A DNA stretch of 26,333 nucleotides from Apostichopus parvimensis (GCA_000934455.1 KN882538.1:3080-29412); one strand, 5' to 3'. Shown: positions 9,979 through 19,765, counted from the first letter of the stretch. The notes: generated by a model from the letters alone, not told the origin. Made by a program: numbers and translations.

Positions 9979-12469
9979 TTTGGAACAAAAAATTAAATAA
10001 GTAAATGATTCTTCCTGAATTTAAGAAGTTTTGTCTTATACAGCCCCTCGTGTATGGGGACAATTGGCCTTGGCATTCAATAAAACCGTTCGGATAGATA
10101 GTTTTAACACTTTAAACATCGAGATTTTCACACAATAATTACTCTATGGAATGTCATAGTTATTTTTCTGGACGTTATTCTTCATAAACAGTTTCCCAGA
10201 ATCTAATCAACTGCGAATACATGTTTTTTCCCTCCTTTTTGCCATCTATAAACAGAGACATCAGAAAATTGAATTTTCGGTGGAGGTATTAAAGGAAAAT
10301 ATAACTTTCACTTGTCCTTGAATAAGGAACTAAGCTAGATTTTTTTTTGTGGTAAATGTATAAAGACTGACCCCATCAATATTGTGTACATGGCCGGCTC
10401 TCTTAAACCGATATAACGTTCTACATGGTGGGGGACTCTCCTATAACGTTATATATATACCTATACTTAAAGCTGTAATTTACGTTGGATAAATTCGTTA
10501 TAATTTAACTAGAAATGGCCGAAGCACAGTACAATTTTTTTCCGAGCACAGCTGAGAAATGTAACTTTTCCATCTCTTAGATGCATTCTTGAGTTATTAA
10601 CCTCGTTCATTTAACAAATAACATTTTGTGTACCACTAATTTTATGGAAATTAGTTTTATCTTCATTTCTCAACCGGTGTAAGTTACGTTTATTTTATAA
10701 TTTTCTCTTGCGATGTTGGTAGATTAAAATTAAACTAACCGTTATGTATCTGGTTTCTTTTAAATTGTTTCCTTCAATTGTTGGTTATTGCACCAAAGCA
10801 AACATTACCTGAAGCGTTACATGAAAATATGCTAGGAAGTCTAGTAATGGTCACCAGCCATGCTATAACTTCAATACATTAACTGTCACTTTCAAAATAG
10901 TTTACTTCTGTTAGTTTGCTATTAAATGTACTGATTGATAACTTTCAAATGGTCTGGGAAAGTTAGAACTAAAGCTAAGCCTGAGGTTAATTTGCACAAC
11001 CTAGATTAAGATTTTGGTATCCTTAATTTATTCTATTTTATTTTATATTAAGACAGCTTTCTGCAGTATTTATAATTCCGGAAAATTATGAGAATTTTTT
11101 TTAATTTAATTTTTTTATTTTATTATTGTCATCTTTAATGAGGATAGTCCTGCTCAGTGAAGAAGCACTGCTTTCCAGCGGAACCCTCAATTTACCCCCC
11201 GATCATTGTTTTTAGAGAATGTACATTACAAGTAATGAATTAATCTTTCCGATTCCTGAGATTTCACATAGTTTCATGTTAGTAATAATCACATGGAAAC
11301 GAAATATCAGGTATTTCCCTTTGATGCCTCACCCCTCTCTCTCTAGAAATGATTTTTACTTTTGTTCTAGGAGTCGGATTTCTTGTTAATGAAAGATTTG
11401 TTCTAATTTTCTTTGAGCCTTTCCGTATCGTTATTACAATTGCGGCCTTCAGAACGTCTAAATGTTACAAAGAATTGAACTGTCTGCCAATGAAAACCTT
11501 GGTCTTGTCTGAAATGAGGTTTTGTTAGAACAGTTATGCATGTTCTCCAAATTCCTAAATTCCTTGAGAGCAGATGTAATCATGTATTTTGTGGAAAAAA
11601 TGTAAAATAATTATGCAGTTTAATAACCAAAAAATGAAGTAATATCAAATAAGAAAACAAGTGAATTCATATGAAACTTGCAATTTATTTTGTTAAGAAT
11701 CCGAAAAACGAGATCGAATGACTGGTATTGTTTGCACTTCAACAGACAAGGAATCCAATTAACAAGTTTAGTTAATTCATTTTCTTTTTAAGTATTTGGA
11801 AAATCGTGGATTGTTCTTTGATGACTCATCGCTTGAAGTAAAAATCAACAATTTTATAGGATTTACCTTTTCAAATTTGTCTTACACACAACATGAACGT
11901 GGGGAAAAAATGTAAAATTCTACAAAATTTCGCTTTTTAAATCACCCCGAAAGAGATATATAACTTTTATGAAAATTAATTAATTGCTTGGTATAGGCAT
12001 GGTGCAGACTACGTACGAAAACAAAGCAGATGAAATTTATTCTTCAAATAATTTCTGATAAAGCATGAAACATAGTATTAATGTACAGCCTTCTTAATCA
12101 GTAGTTAATGTTTATTATTTCCAGTACAGAAATGTAATAAGTATAGAAAAACATGTTGATTGCATTAAAAGGTAACGGATGAATGTTTCAAATGTACTCT
12201 TGACTGTAGACTGTCTACATGATGCGTTTAAGAAGATGATCGTGTGAATTGCGCATTATAGCCTCTGAAATTCCTAGCCTGTGTGTGTGGACTTGTGTAT
12301 ATTCACTGCAGTATATATGGATGAGGGGGACCTCTTGAAGGTAAAATCTAGTACCATTCGGTTCACAGAAACGGTCCTTTCAATTACTTTTAAATTTAAT
12401 GACATCACACTTTAAATTCACGACGTTTTCGGCTTTGTTTGAAAGGTTTACTACCGCTCAGATTTATAT
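9979..12469. other. Long unannotated AT-rich stretch
   Basis: I find no gene, RNA or sizeable repeat. No open frame reaches 60 codons. A doubled TATAACGTT motif lies at about 10412-10452, and T-rich simple sequence lies at about 11095-11125. Confidence 0.55.
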
Positions 12470-12500
12470 ATCCGACCAGGGAGGAACTCCCTGATCCGAC
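12470..12500. repeat. 7-bp stem, 3-nt loop hairpin framed by 7-bp direct repeats
   Basis: ATCCGAC at 12470-12476 is followed by CAGGGAG (12477-12483), loop GAA (12484-12486) and CTCCCTG (12487-12493). ATCCGAC then recurs at 12494-12500. Every base of the 31 belongs to either the perfect inverted repeat or the flanking direct repeat. The layout resembles a minimal insertion with target duplication, or fill-in at a repaired break. Confidence 0.6.
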
Positions 12501-12656
12501 TGAGTAAAAACTTGGAAGTAAGAGGAAAGAAATACGGCCAAACGTAAGGAGTTAAAAGGAGTGTCAGGCCTATTCATGATCTCATGTAACAATGACAGAA
12601 AAAGGGAAAAAAACCCAGTGATGTATAACATATTTCATATTTCGCCTCTTTTGGAA

Positions 12657-12745
12657 AGAGGGCTATATAGGGACTCTTTTGAACTATTACTTACAGCAGT
12701 TCGGTATTGTCTCTAAAGAACGGTTAAGAACGGTTTGTGACGTCA
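12657..12745 (+). promoter_or_regulatory. TATA-like box with downstream CRE
   Basis: GGCTATATAG (12661-12670) is a good TATA-box match in locally G-rich flanks, and a perfect CRE TGACGTCA follows at 12738-12745. A TTACGTCA-type half match lies near 12795. A start site would be expected near 12692, but no convincing initiator and no open frame follow. This is a possible promoter of a non-coding RNA or a chance combination. Confidence 0.2.
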
Positions 12746-14323
12746 TCAGGATGTTTTGATTTCTTTCGTAGAGAGGGTCACAGGAGGTAAACCATTACGT
12801 CATTTTGGGTTCTAGATTCACCATTTGATCTCCAATGTTGTAGTTTATATACTTAGTCAAGAAACGTAACGCAGATAGAATAATCCATGTGATATAAAAT
12901 AGCATTTTTAGTTGCCACCAGAAAATGTTTGAGAGTTTCCAAAAAACTCATCGCTTAATCTTAAACTTAAGCAGGTATCTCTTTGCCAAGTTCAAAGCAT
13001 TTTTAACTACATGAGATTGATGTTATTGCATACATGTTGTAGATTCTGAGAACGGTGGGAACTTCAAAGAACATTTTCTTAAAGGTTTAGTAATATTGAT
13101 ATGCTCAATTGTGGCTACTTGCATAATTTTGCAATGATGCATGGGGCACAGTCATTGTAAAATGCAGGCTTAATGACGATTGCTTACCCAGTTATAGTTA
13201 TTGCACATATATACATGGAAAAGATATAGGGGCATATAAGGTAAGCGGGCTTGGACATTGGACAATATTAAGATGGGGTTTTCAATTAGCATCGTGGAAT
13301 ATTTTTCTCTTCAATATATACGTTTAACATGAACGCCACCGGAATAGCCTATCCCTTTAAATCAGCTCAGACAACTGTTCTTAAATCTAAGCCTAAGAGA
13401 AGCTACTTGCAATAGATTTCGTCCAAGTCCCACCAGACCTCAGAGCGATAGCTTTTTCAAAACGTCCAGCGGAAGAGAGTTTAGCAAAGTAATAGCTTTT
13501 TTCGTGGGAAGGTCATTTTGTACCCCTGAACCTGATGTAACTGCATGTTTCTAGATAGTGTTCTCACACTCTGATTCAATTAAAGGTCTGAGCGAATGGA
13601 CGTAACTCGCTGTGTGGACGGACACTCTAGGCACTTTTAATAGGAAAGCTTTAAATATATTCACTTATGTTTATGTTCAAATTAAGCCAAAGAGGAAACG
13701 ATTGTAGATAACTTCATTTTGGGCTTTAGTCACGTGATGGTCAAACTAACCATTTTAGAAATTTGTAAAAGGTCTTCTTTTTGATCACCTTGTTGACTTT
13801 TTGAGGCCACTTTTTCTTTCCTCATGGGAGGGAGGTGGAGGGGGGAGGGAGATGCAATTAAGTGTTTTAGAAAAATAAGTAAACACGTATATATTACGGA
13901 AGTAAATATTCGTCTTATTTGCATGTCGTGATATTCTTATCACGATGTTTACTTTTCACTCGATTTCCTGTGATTTGACTTTATTATAGACAAATGTAAT
14001 GTCTTTTCTAACATAGCTTTTTTATTTGACCATTAATTAATTTAAAATAATAATAATAATAATGTACACAAAACGTAAAACGTTACTTAAAATCCATCGA
14101 AGAAATCCAAGGAATTATGAAATTAAGCATAGACTGCAAATGTTTGCCACTGAAACAAAGAAGTAGTAATTAAAATTTGCGGACACACAAAGTCTTTTAT
14201 ATTTGACGGTTTACTTAATAGCTAATGAAGACACGGCAAATGGATGTAACTATAGATCACTTAAATTACATTCAAAGGTAAATCCATTATTGTATTAAAA
14301 TCAAATGACAAGGCCAGAATGTC
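12746..14323. other. Unannotated stretch
   Basis: No gene is visible. It contains a G-rich run at about 13826-13851, CACGTG at 13731-13736 and a short AAT microsatellite at about 14045-14063. Confidence 0.55.
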
Positions 14324-14338
14324 AAAAAAAAAAAAAAA
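14324..14338. repeat. Poly-A run (A15)
   Basis: Fifteen A follow GTC with no upstream element that I can recognise. A processed retrocopy tail is possible but unsupported. Confidence 0.7.
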
Positions 14339-14512
14339 GAGTGGCAAACTAACGTAAACCAAAGCTTCATAGATGACAAGTTGATAAGTTATTTATTAGA
14401 TTAAAACTTACAAAGACATTAAAAGTTGAAAACATGATGTTAAGTTCCAAAATCATACTTGATTCATTATAAATGAAGAAATATGAGAGAATGCGTCCTG
14501 TTTTAGTTCAAT

Positions 14513-14683
14513 NNNNNNNNNNNNNNNNNNNNNNNNNNNNNNNNNNNNNNNNNNNNNNNNNNNNNNNNNNNNNNNNNNNNNNNNNNNNNNNNNNNNNNNN
14601 NNNNNNNNNNNNNNNNNNNNNNNNNNNNNNNNNNNNNNNNNNNNNNNNNNNNNNNNNNNNNNNNNNNNNNNNNNNNNNNNNNN
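14513..14683. other. Assembly gap of 171 N
   Basis: Bases 14513-14683 are all N. The right flank is a sequence that recurs 2.1 kb downstream, so the gap probably marks a repeat that could not be assembled. Frames that cross it are meaningless. Confidence 0.98.
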
Positions 14684-14717
14684 AAATTTAAACCTGGTCA
14701 TCGTGGTCATCATATTG
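14684..14717 (+). repeat. 34-bp exact repeat, copy 1 (abuts gap)
   Basis: From AAATTTAAACC to CATCATATTG these 34 bases match 16803-16836 without a mismatch. Identity ends abruptly after 14717, where a TA run begins, and the left limit is hidden by the gap. Within it, TGGTCATC is itself doubled (TGGTCATCGTGGTCATCAT). Confidence 0.9.
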
Positions 14718-15670
14718 ATATATATATATTTTACAGCTCTTTTAATGTCACACGTACTTTTTATTGTATTCTGTATATACTCACATTACAAACCGATATC
14801 TTAGGTATCGCTAATATAGTAAGTGGAGAATCCAATATTTCATAATTGCAAGAAGAATAGTTCAAGGTAATAATTCAAGATATTATGTGGCACTGCCGCC
14901 TTCTTTGTATGGATATGACACGAGGTAATTATACGACGTTAAATATGACATGAAACATCACAAGTTGTTAAAAGGCCCAAATGGAATTCCAGACCGGGCC
15001 CCGATTACAATTATGTTACAGGACAACAATTTGCGCTTTCTTTTTTTTCGTTAACTATATTATATGGAAGCGTTCTATCCCATTCTTTCCAGGTCCTTCG
15101 ATGTTTTCCCGGCCCCCTAAGTGACCCTGGATCCGGGGCTTTAACCCTTCCTGATCACCCCACCCCCTCCACAGTCTTTCGACAAGCATTTTGCTGCTTT
15201 TGAGTTCTCCTTAGAATGGGTAAATATTGAGCAAAGTAAGTAGGGGTAATCTTGAAAAATAAAATTCTTGTAAAACTCTTCCATGCTTTCTACTAGCTGC
15301 ATAGTATTATCACTGATTGTGATTATTGTTGCACTCTGTATTCACAGAATATGATCAATCTGTTACAGTGAACATGTGGTTTTGAGTTTTCATCCTCTTC
15401 ATTTGCTAAGACAAATTGGATGGATTTACAACGCGATGTATTCATGCATGTTGTTCAATTTAGCGTCGTCAATCAAAGCTATTTGTTAATTCCTATCCGC
15501 CGACTGCTCTCCTCTTATATATACAATATATATGTATATATAGATATATGTCTATAAGTTTAGAATTTGCTGTAACGAGGTCAAAAATTTAACCCCTCAG
15601 TGAGGAGAGAGTGAGTGGATAGGATTTGGTTTGTGTTGCGGTCAATTGACTTCGTACGTACGTACACGAC

Positions 15671-15692
15671 TTATAATTAAACTTAATTATAA
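15671..15692. repeat. 10-bp inverted repeat with 2-nt spacer
   Basis: TTATAATTAA (15671-15680), AC, then TTAATTATAA (15683-15692) form a perfect inverted repeat. It follows a CGTACGTACGTAC alternation by a few bases. AT-rich palindromes arise readily by chance, so I assign no function. Confidence 0.6.
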
Positions 15693-15948
15693 CCTAACGT
15701 TCACCTATATGTATAGCCTACATATTAAATAAATCATGACAAAACCCTTGTTGGCTGGCCTCTTATTACAAGTATAGTCGGTGGTGATACGTCACGGGTA
15801 AACCCTGCGGGGCTATTAAAACAATTAAACAGCGCAAATAAATTAATGACCATGTAACATGACAAAGTCGAAAATGGACTATATCACCTCCCTGATAAAT
15901 GCGTACGATTAACACTGACTGGGGAACGCGTCTGTGTGTGCATGGTGT

Positions 15949-15982
15949 GGGGAGGTGGGGGGAGGGGCGGTGGAGGGCAGGG
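15949..15982 (+). repeat. G-rich run with G-quadruplex pattern
   Basis: G runs of 4, 2, 6, 4, 2, 2, 3 and 3 are separated by single A, T or C bases or short spacers, enough for several quadruplex arrangements on the plus strand. Confidence 0.7.
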
Positions 15983-16369
15983 TCACGGAATCGCATTACC
16001 CAGTCTCTATTCGAAGGCAATTACTATGCCACAAAATAAGTTAGAATATTAAATATTCAATACACGGTCCTAATAGTATTATCCCCCCCCCTCCCACAGG
16101 ACAATTTATTGTAGGAGTTAACCCCCTCCTTCAATATCAAGGAATAATATCGCTCTTGTCTTAATATGTCTTAAGGAAAGTATTTTTAAAATTATATAAA
16201 AGGAATGTTTTTATCACGCTAAGGTTTGGAGCAACTGTTAATGAAGTTTACAGACTCACCAATTACCATTAGCATATTTGTATTTGTATGCAGTGTATTG
16301 GTATCCGTTTAGCACACAGGTCTTTGTAGCGATGAGGTAAAATTACCCAAAGAGATATTTGAAATTTGG

Positions 16370-16625
16370 TCGTTTTTAAGTCTCAAAGTATGTAAACCAT
16401 AAACTATACGTACAGTGCATACATAATTATGTGGAGCATGGCAAAGCAAGCAAACGCCTACATTAATTTTTACACTAAATCGGTGTGTTCATAATTGTAA
16501 TGACAACATAATCGGTATAAGCAGCCGATCAGACTTAGGTATACAGGTATGGATTAAGGTGAGCAGTGTGTGTGTATCCAAAATGTGAGAAGAGCGAACA
16601 TTCAGGGGGGTAGTGGGGGGGGGGG
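16370..16625 (+). repeat. Diverged tandem duplication, unit A
   Basis: This unit aligns with 16700-16937 through a series of matches in the same order: CGTTT..AAGTCT, ACTATACGTA (16403), CAAAGCAA.CAAAC (16442), ATAATTGTAAT, ATCGGTATAA (16511), AGCC, and GTGAGA..GAG..CAGGGGGG. The offset is 332-340 bases for most anchors and falls to about 304 at the end, which implies a deletion of about 35 bases in unit B. Both units finish in a long G run (here G6 and G11 at 16605-16625). No frame is preserved. Confidence 0.7.
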
Positions 16626-16699
16626 TATGCTGTGTGTAAGTAGGCCTATCTAGCAACAGGTTTACCTTAAGAAACCTTTAAAAATAGTGTACAACCTCG

Positions 16700-16937
16700 C
16701 CGTTTAAAGTCTTAATAATAGATTATCCATCTACACTATACGTAAATCCCACACATATATATTAGGAAGGATGTCAAAGCAATCAAACATCTATATACAT
16801 TAAAATTTAAACCTGGTCATCGTGGTCATCATATTGTAATACCAACAGAATCGGTATAAAGTAGCCAAACAGTAAACGTTGTCTCCAGATGAGAGAGGAC
16901 TTGGCAGGGGGGGGGGTGGATTGAGAGGGGGAGGGGC
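16700..16937 (+). repeat. Diverged tandem duplication, unit B
   Basis: This is the partner of unit A, with anchors ACTATACGTA (16735), CAAAGCAATCAAAC (16775), ATATTGTAAT and ATCGGTATAAA (16850), ending in G10 (16907-16916) and further G runs. The middle of this unit, 16803-16836, does not match unit A. It matches the 34 bases next to the N gap exactly, so this unit has a mosaic history. Confidence 0.7.
16803..16836 (+). repeat. 34-bp exact repeat, copy 2
   Basis: Identical to 14684-14717. It lies inside tandem unit B, where unit A has unrelated sequence of similar length. Confidence 0.9.
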
Positions 16938-17363
16938 GTCAAAATATTGATGTTAATATGGCATGAATCGGTCAGATTGGTTCAAAAGCCACAACCCAGT
17001 CATTAAGTTATAATTCATCATTAATATTTAATATAGTATAGGCTAAGTATAACGGAAAAAACACTTAGGATGAAGACGCTGTTGATTTTGAATAAAAATC
17101 AGTCTGTTAATTAACAATCTCCATAGCGGCTATATGTACATCATGCACTCAATTATTACACTACTCAGTCGTTCTAGTATATATATAACTGTATTAACAT
17201 TCTAATGTCAACAGAATACAAAACAGAACTCCCGGAGTAAAACAAAGAAAAAAGAGAAACAGAGAAATCGACTGAGAGAGAAGAAATGTATAGTTTGCTA
17301 TATCTTTCTTTCCAGAGGAACGGAGCGTTATAATGTGTGATACATCATGGGATACTTGACTGT
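16938..17363. other. Unannotated stretch
   Basis: No gene is visible. There is a purine-rich segment at about 17238-17288. It precedes the E-box/CRE pair. Confidence 0.5.
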
Positions 17364-17415
17364 CACGTGTGATTGATCAGCCTAAAGATCGAAAAGCTCG
17401 ACTAATGTGACGTCA
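17364..17415. promoter_or_regulatory. E-box and CRE pair upstream of a possible first exon
   Basis: CACGTG lies at 17364-17369 and a perfect CRE, TGACGTCA, at 17408-17415. No TATA box lies between this pair and the candidate start codon at 17508, although TATATATA occurs near 17180. The placement about 100 bases upstream of a well-formed ATG/splice-donor pair is what makes it interesting. Binding by CREB/ATF- or bHLH-type factors is inferred from the motifs only. Confidence 0.3.
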
Positions 17416-17507
17416 CACTCAGTTGAGAAGAATTCCCTATCGTCCAGAATTGTTGTTACAATTTGAGACTGGGATGAAAACATGAACTGAAGAGAAGAGA
17501 ACCCAAA

Positions 17508-17526
17508 ATGAACTCAAGTTTCCATG
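17508..17526 (+). CDS. Possible short 5' coding exon (MNSSFH...)
   Basis: An ATG at 17508 with A at -3 (CCCAAAATGA) reads Met-Asn-Ser-Ser-Phe-His and one further base, then meets G|GTGAGC at 17527, a close match to the metazoan 5' splice site. Earlier ATGs near 17473 and 17482 weaken the start. If spliced to 17636 the total is 30 nt and the frame continues in phase 0. This is a hypothesis based on splice-site quality and upstream CRE/E-box motifs; no downstream exon of a known family is visible. Confidence 0.15.
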
Positions 17527-17591
17527 GTGAGCACAAAATGTAATACATCGACCTCTTTTGGAAGAAATTTTAAAGCGACGAGGAGGAAAAT

Positions 17592-17652
17592 CATGTTTAT
17601 TTTTATTTTTATTTTTGTTTTTATTACTATTTCAGATAGTGCAAAGGTGAGG
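17592..17652 (+). other. Strong 3' splice acceptor, 11-nt microexon candidate, strong donor
   Basis: A polypyrimidine tract (about 17595-17630) ends in TTTCAG at 17635. Eleven bases, ATAGTGCAAAG (17636-17646), are followed by GTGAGG, so both splice sites are near consensus. The pyrimidine tract also reads as a hydrophobic leader (ATG 17594, MFIFIFIFVFITISDSA) followed by a Cys-containing tail to TAG at 17704, but the simple-sequence nature of the tract explains that equally well. Expression data would decide. Confidence 0.2.
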
Positions 17653-18450
17653 TGTCTGCTCGTGTTGAATTTGCGGTGCATATGTATCGGATCTTGTGAG
17701 CATTAGGTGTAAGGGGCAGGGAAGGGGTGGGGGATGGTGGCGTGATTTCACATCGGTAATCTACTAACAAATTTATCCCTTGCAAAACCATGTGTGTGCA
17801 GAAATAATGATGTTTATTGATAGGCAACAATATGGATTATAGCATACATACTTCGTAAATAGTGACCATGTGTACGTCTTCTTGGATACAGGACGGAATA
17901 ATATTGCATTTGACTAAAGCTTCAAAGACTAATGTTGTTTCTTTTCTCACTTGCTACAATGTGAATGACCCTCGGGCTGGTCGGTGGGGGGGCGGCAGGG
18001 GTGAGGGAGGGGGTGGTAAGGGTAGCTACCCTGGCTGCGTTATCAATCGAGTGACTGATATATCAGACCACTTGGAACTGTACATGAGCACTTACTGTAT
18101 GTTCTTATATAATGATTGGTAAACATTGCTTAATATTTGTACATTGTTACACAGACTTTTCAATTTCTTTACTAAACTTAACTTATAATTTAATGGTTAG
18201 TTTGTTGTTTTTTTCTTTTCTCGGAAATCTGCCTCTCATGCCCTTCTCTGTATCTCACCCATACCCCCTGTGAGAGGACACCCTTTGCAATGGTTCAGAA
18301 ATTTCCTTAAGTATATAGTAATTGTAATCAGGGCGTTCAGTGACCAATAACAACGCCTCCGAAATATTAAAACGACTGACCTGTTGTGTGATGGTTCTCT
18401 ACTCTTAACAAGTTCATCCCATCAGGCTACATGTGACTACAACAAACATA
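17653..18450. other. Unannotated stretch with two G-rich runs
   Basis: G-rich segments lie at about 17713-17740 and 17985-18014. An 86-codon frame (17862-18122) runs through the second and is Gly/Arg-rich for that reason. The 5' part of the retrotransposon that becomes readable at 18451 may begin in this interval, but I cannot read it. Confidence 0.45.
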
Positions 18451-18669
18451 TCAAATATTTTAGTCATGTTGCGTAAATTCTTAGGTGACTACATTGATAA
18501 TAATTTTACCTAAAGACAGCACCACATTGATTATGTGTCCAACAAATTTTCCAAAGACGTCGGTATTTTCAACCGACTGAGATATTACCTGCCAAAAATA
18601 AGTATTCATTCTACTTTTTATAATACCATTATCCTACCTTAGTGTAGTTCTGCCTGGGCCACAACTATC
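18451..18669 (+). pseudogene. Reverse transcriptase ORF2 fragment (post-core/thumb region), broken
   Basis: In the frame of 18451 the translation runs SNILVMLRKFLGDYIDNNFT, stop, RQHHIDYVSNKFSKDVGIF, NRLRYYLPKISIHSTFYNTI, ILP, stop, CSSAWATT. Intact non-LTR elements typically read K/F-LG-x-x-ID-x-x-LTW-x-x-HI-x-x-V-x-x-K, then RL-x-x-x-LP, then LY-x-T-x-I-x-PY-x-x-YC-x-x-W here. The conserved Trp after LT is replaced by the stop TAA at 18511, and the PYLSY-type segment is lost at the TAG at 18640. No other frame gives a family match. The polymerase core (the YxDD box) would lie upstream and is not readable. Confidence 0.75.
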
Positions 18670-18902
18670 ATTCGCGACTGCAGATTCTACCATGTCGAGT
18701 CCGGTTCGAGTCACTCCCAGATTAATTTATGTCGTCCAGTTACAGATTTGTTGACATTTAACAATTCATAATCATGGACGTTAAATATGAATGTAAGAGA
18801 CTGACTTCGGTCAGATTGCGGCTTTGATAAGCCAATGAGGCTTCTTCGCGAGTTCCTGCTTGCAGGAGGATCTAATATACATACACATACATACGTACAT
18901 AC
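18670..18902 (+). mobile_element. SINE-like insert nested in the LINE
   Basis: The insert falls between CSSAWATT and the point where ORF2 resumes (VLQ...RAV). These two motifs are normally separated by only a few residues, so about 230 bases are foreign. It contains GGTTCGAGTCA at 18703-18713 (close to the Pol III B box GGTTCGANNCC), then three small hairpins at 18801-18867, then an ATAC/ACAT microsatellite tail (about 18876-18904). Head, body and tail in this order are what a tRNA-derived SINE has. No convincing A box lies at the right distance before the B box, so the head may be truncated. I see no clear target-site duplication, and boundaries are good to about 10 bases. Confidence 0.45.
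18801..18867 (+). ncRNA. Three consecutive hairpins, including a cTTCGg tetraloop stem
   Basis: Stem 1 is CTGAC/GTCAG (18801-18805, 18810-18814) closing a TTCG loop, in RNA the very stable C(UUCG)G tetraloop. Stem 2 is GGCTT/AAGCC (18820-18824, 18829-18833) with loop TGAT. Stem 3 is TCCTG/CAGGA (18854-18858, 18863-18867) with loop CTTG. All stems are perfect and lie within 67 bases. This probably represents the structured 3' body of the SINE-like element and not an independent RNA gene. Confidence 0.5.
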
Positions 18903-19250
18903 ATGTTCTTCAATCAGGGCAGTATACGTCACATCACAAAGAGCCCCCCTCTTCCTCTCAGAGACCCTCTTTTGCGTTCAGTGCAGCATCCTCAATATTT
19001 ACGACATCAACAGTCATCAATTTGCAACCTGTATATAATGTTCCAATCTTCAAATTTTGGCTCCATTTGAGTGTTTCAACCTCCGCCTTTTCCTAATCGT
19101 TATTCCGCTATACAACCACGATACTAGGGTCCAGTGACTCTCTCAGCATTCCTGTAAATCGTTTGAATTCCATTCAGTATTTTATATGTTTCACAAAGGT
19201 CTTAAGATCTGGAACTATTCTTATATGGACCGTCTTGAGTCTGTACATAC
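18903..19250 (+). pseudogene. Reverse transcriptase ORF2 C-terminal fragment, broken
   Basis: After a one-base shift the frame of 18916 reads RAVYVTSQRAPLFLSETLF and then SILNIYDINSHQFATCI to a stop at 19036-19038. This matches the usual C-terminal order of CR1/L2/Jockey-type ORF2: an LQKRAVR-like helix, a 'xAPLF' turn, then 'LNIYxINxxQxATxMY'. Weaker remnants follow near 19106-19250 in shifted frames (RYTTT...GSSDSLSIPVNRL), where intact elements have a 'YxGPxxWNSLP' segment. Multiple frameshifts show long decay. Confidence 0.6.
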
Positions 19251-19280
19251 CATTACTAACTTGAATACTTGTTACTAACC

Positions 19281-19384
19281 TTTTTTGTTGTCTTTTGTTG
19301 TCTATTGTTGTCTATTGTTGTCTATTGTTGTCCTTTTTTGTCTTTTGTTGTCTTTGTTGTCTATTGTTGTTCTTTTGTTGTCTA
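19281..19384 (+). repeat. TTGTTGTCTAT/TTTTGTTGTC pyrimidine-rich minisatellite
   Basis: About ten imperfect copies of a 9-11-base unit (TTGTTGTCTA with TTGTTGTCTT variants) lie between the decayed ORF2 and the LINE terminus. A Leu/Cys-rich frame (19295-19498) is produced by this repeat and is not a gene. Confidence 0.85.
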
Positions 19385-19765
19385 AGTATCCCAATCATTT
19401 CTTGTCTTTTATCACGTTATATTCTTCTAGTTCACTGTATCGCTATTCCTTATAGATGCGGGTACAAGAAGGGATGGGAAAAGTGGGGTGTCTCTTAGCT
19501 TTTCTTAGTTTGTCAGTTCTCACCCCATCCATTTTTCTTTTTCCTTGTTTTCCTTACTCTACGGTGACTAAGTTCTATTCCACAAGTTTATTGTTTAAAC
19601 TTTCTTAGCAGTCTTCTCAATTATTCAATAATATTTTTTATCCTGCTTTTTGTGAGTTAATACTAGTACCTATCTCGTAGTATTTATTGTCATGATTGAT
19701 GATCTCACTTTTATGATTTTAACCTTATCTCTTTGTTATCTTTGATTGTTACGATTCATCGCATA
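19385..19765 (+). other. Putative LINE 3' untranslated region
   Basis: T-rich non-coding sequence runs without a recognisable feature from the minisatellite to the tandem-repeat terminus. It is assigned to the LINE by position only. Confidence 0.4.

Larger units (their letters stand above)
14718..16369. other. Unannotated stretch with simple-sequence patches
   Basis: No gene is visible. It contains TA-rich runs (14717-14731, about 15518-15553), a short CGTACGTACG alternation near 15653, a 22-bp near-palindrome at 15671-15692, a G-rich run at 15949-15982 and a C9 run at 16083-16091. Confidence 0.55.

Noticed and set aside
14453..14713. Open frames crossing the N gap on both strands
   Set aside because: Most of their length is N, so openness there is not evidence.
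17862..18122. 86-codon Gly/Arg-rich frame
   Set aside because: It reads through the G-rich run at about 17985-18014, and nothing else supports coding.
18703..18713. Possible genuine tRNA gene from the GGTTCGAGTCA motif
   Set aside because: The flanking T-arm bases do not pair and no acceptor, D or anticodon arms can be built. At most it is a B box of a SINE-like element.
19295..19498. 67-codon Leu/Cys-rich membrane-like frame
   Set aside because: It is the translation of the TTGTTGTC minisatellite.
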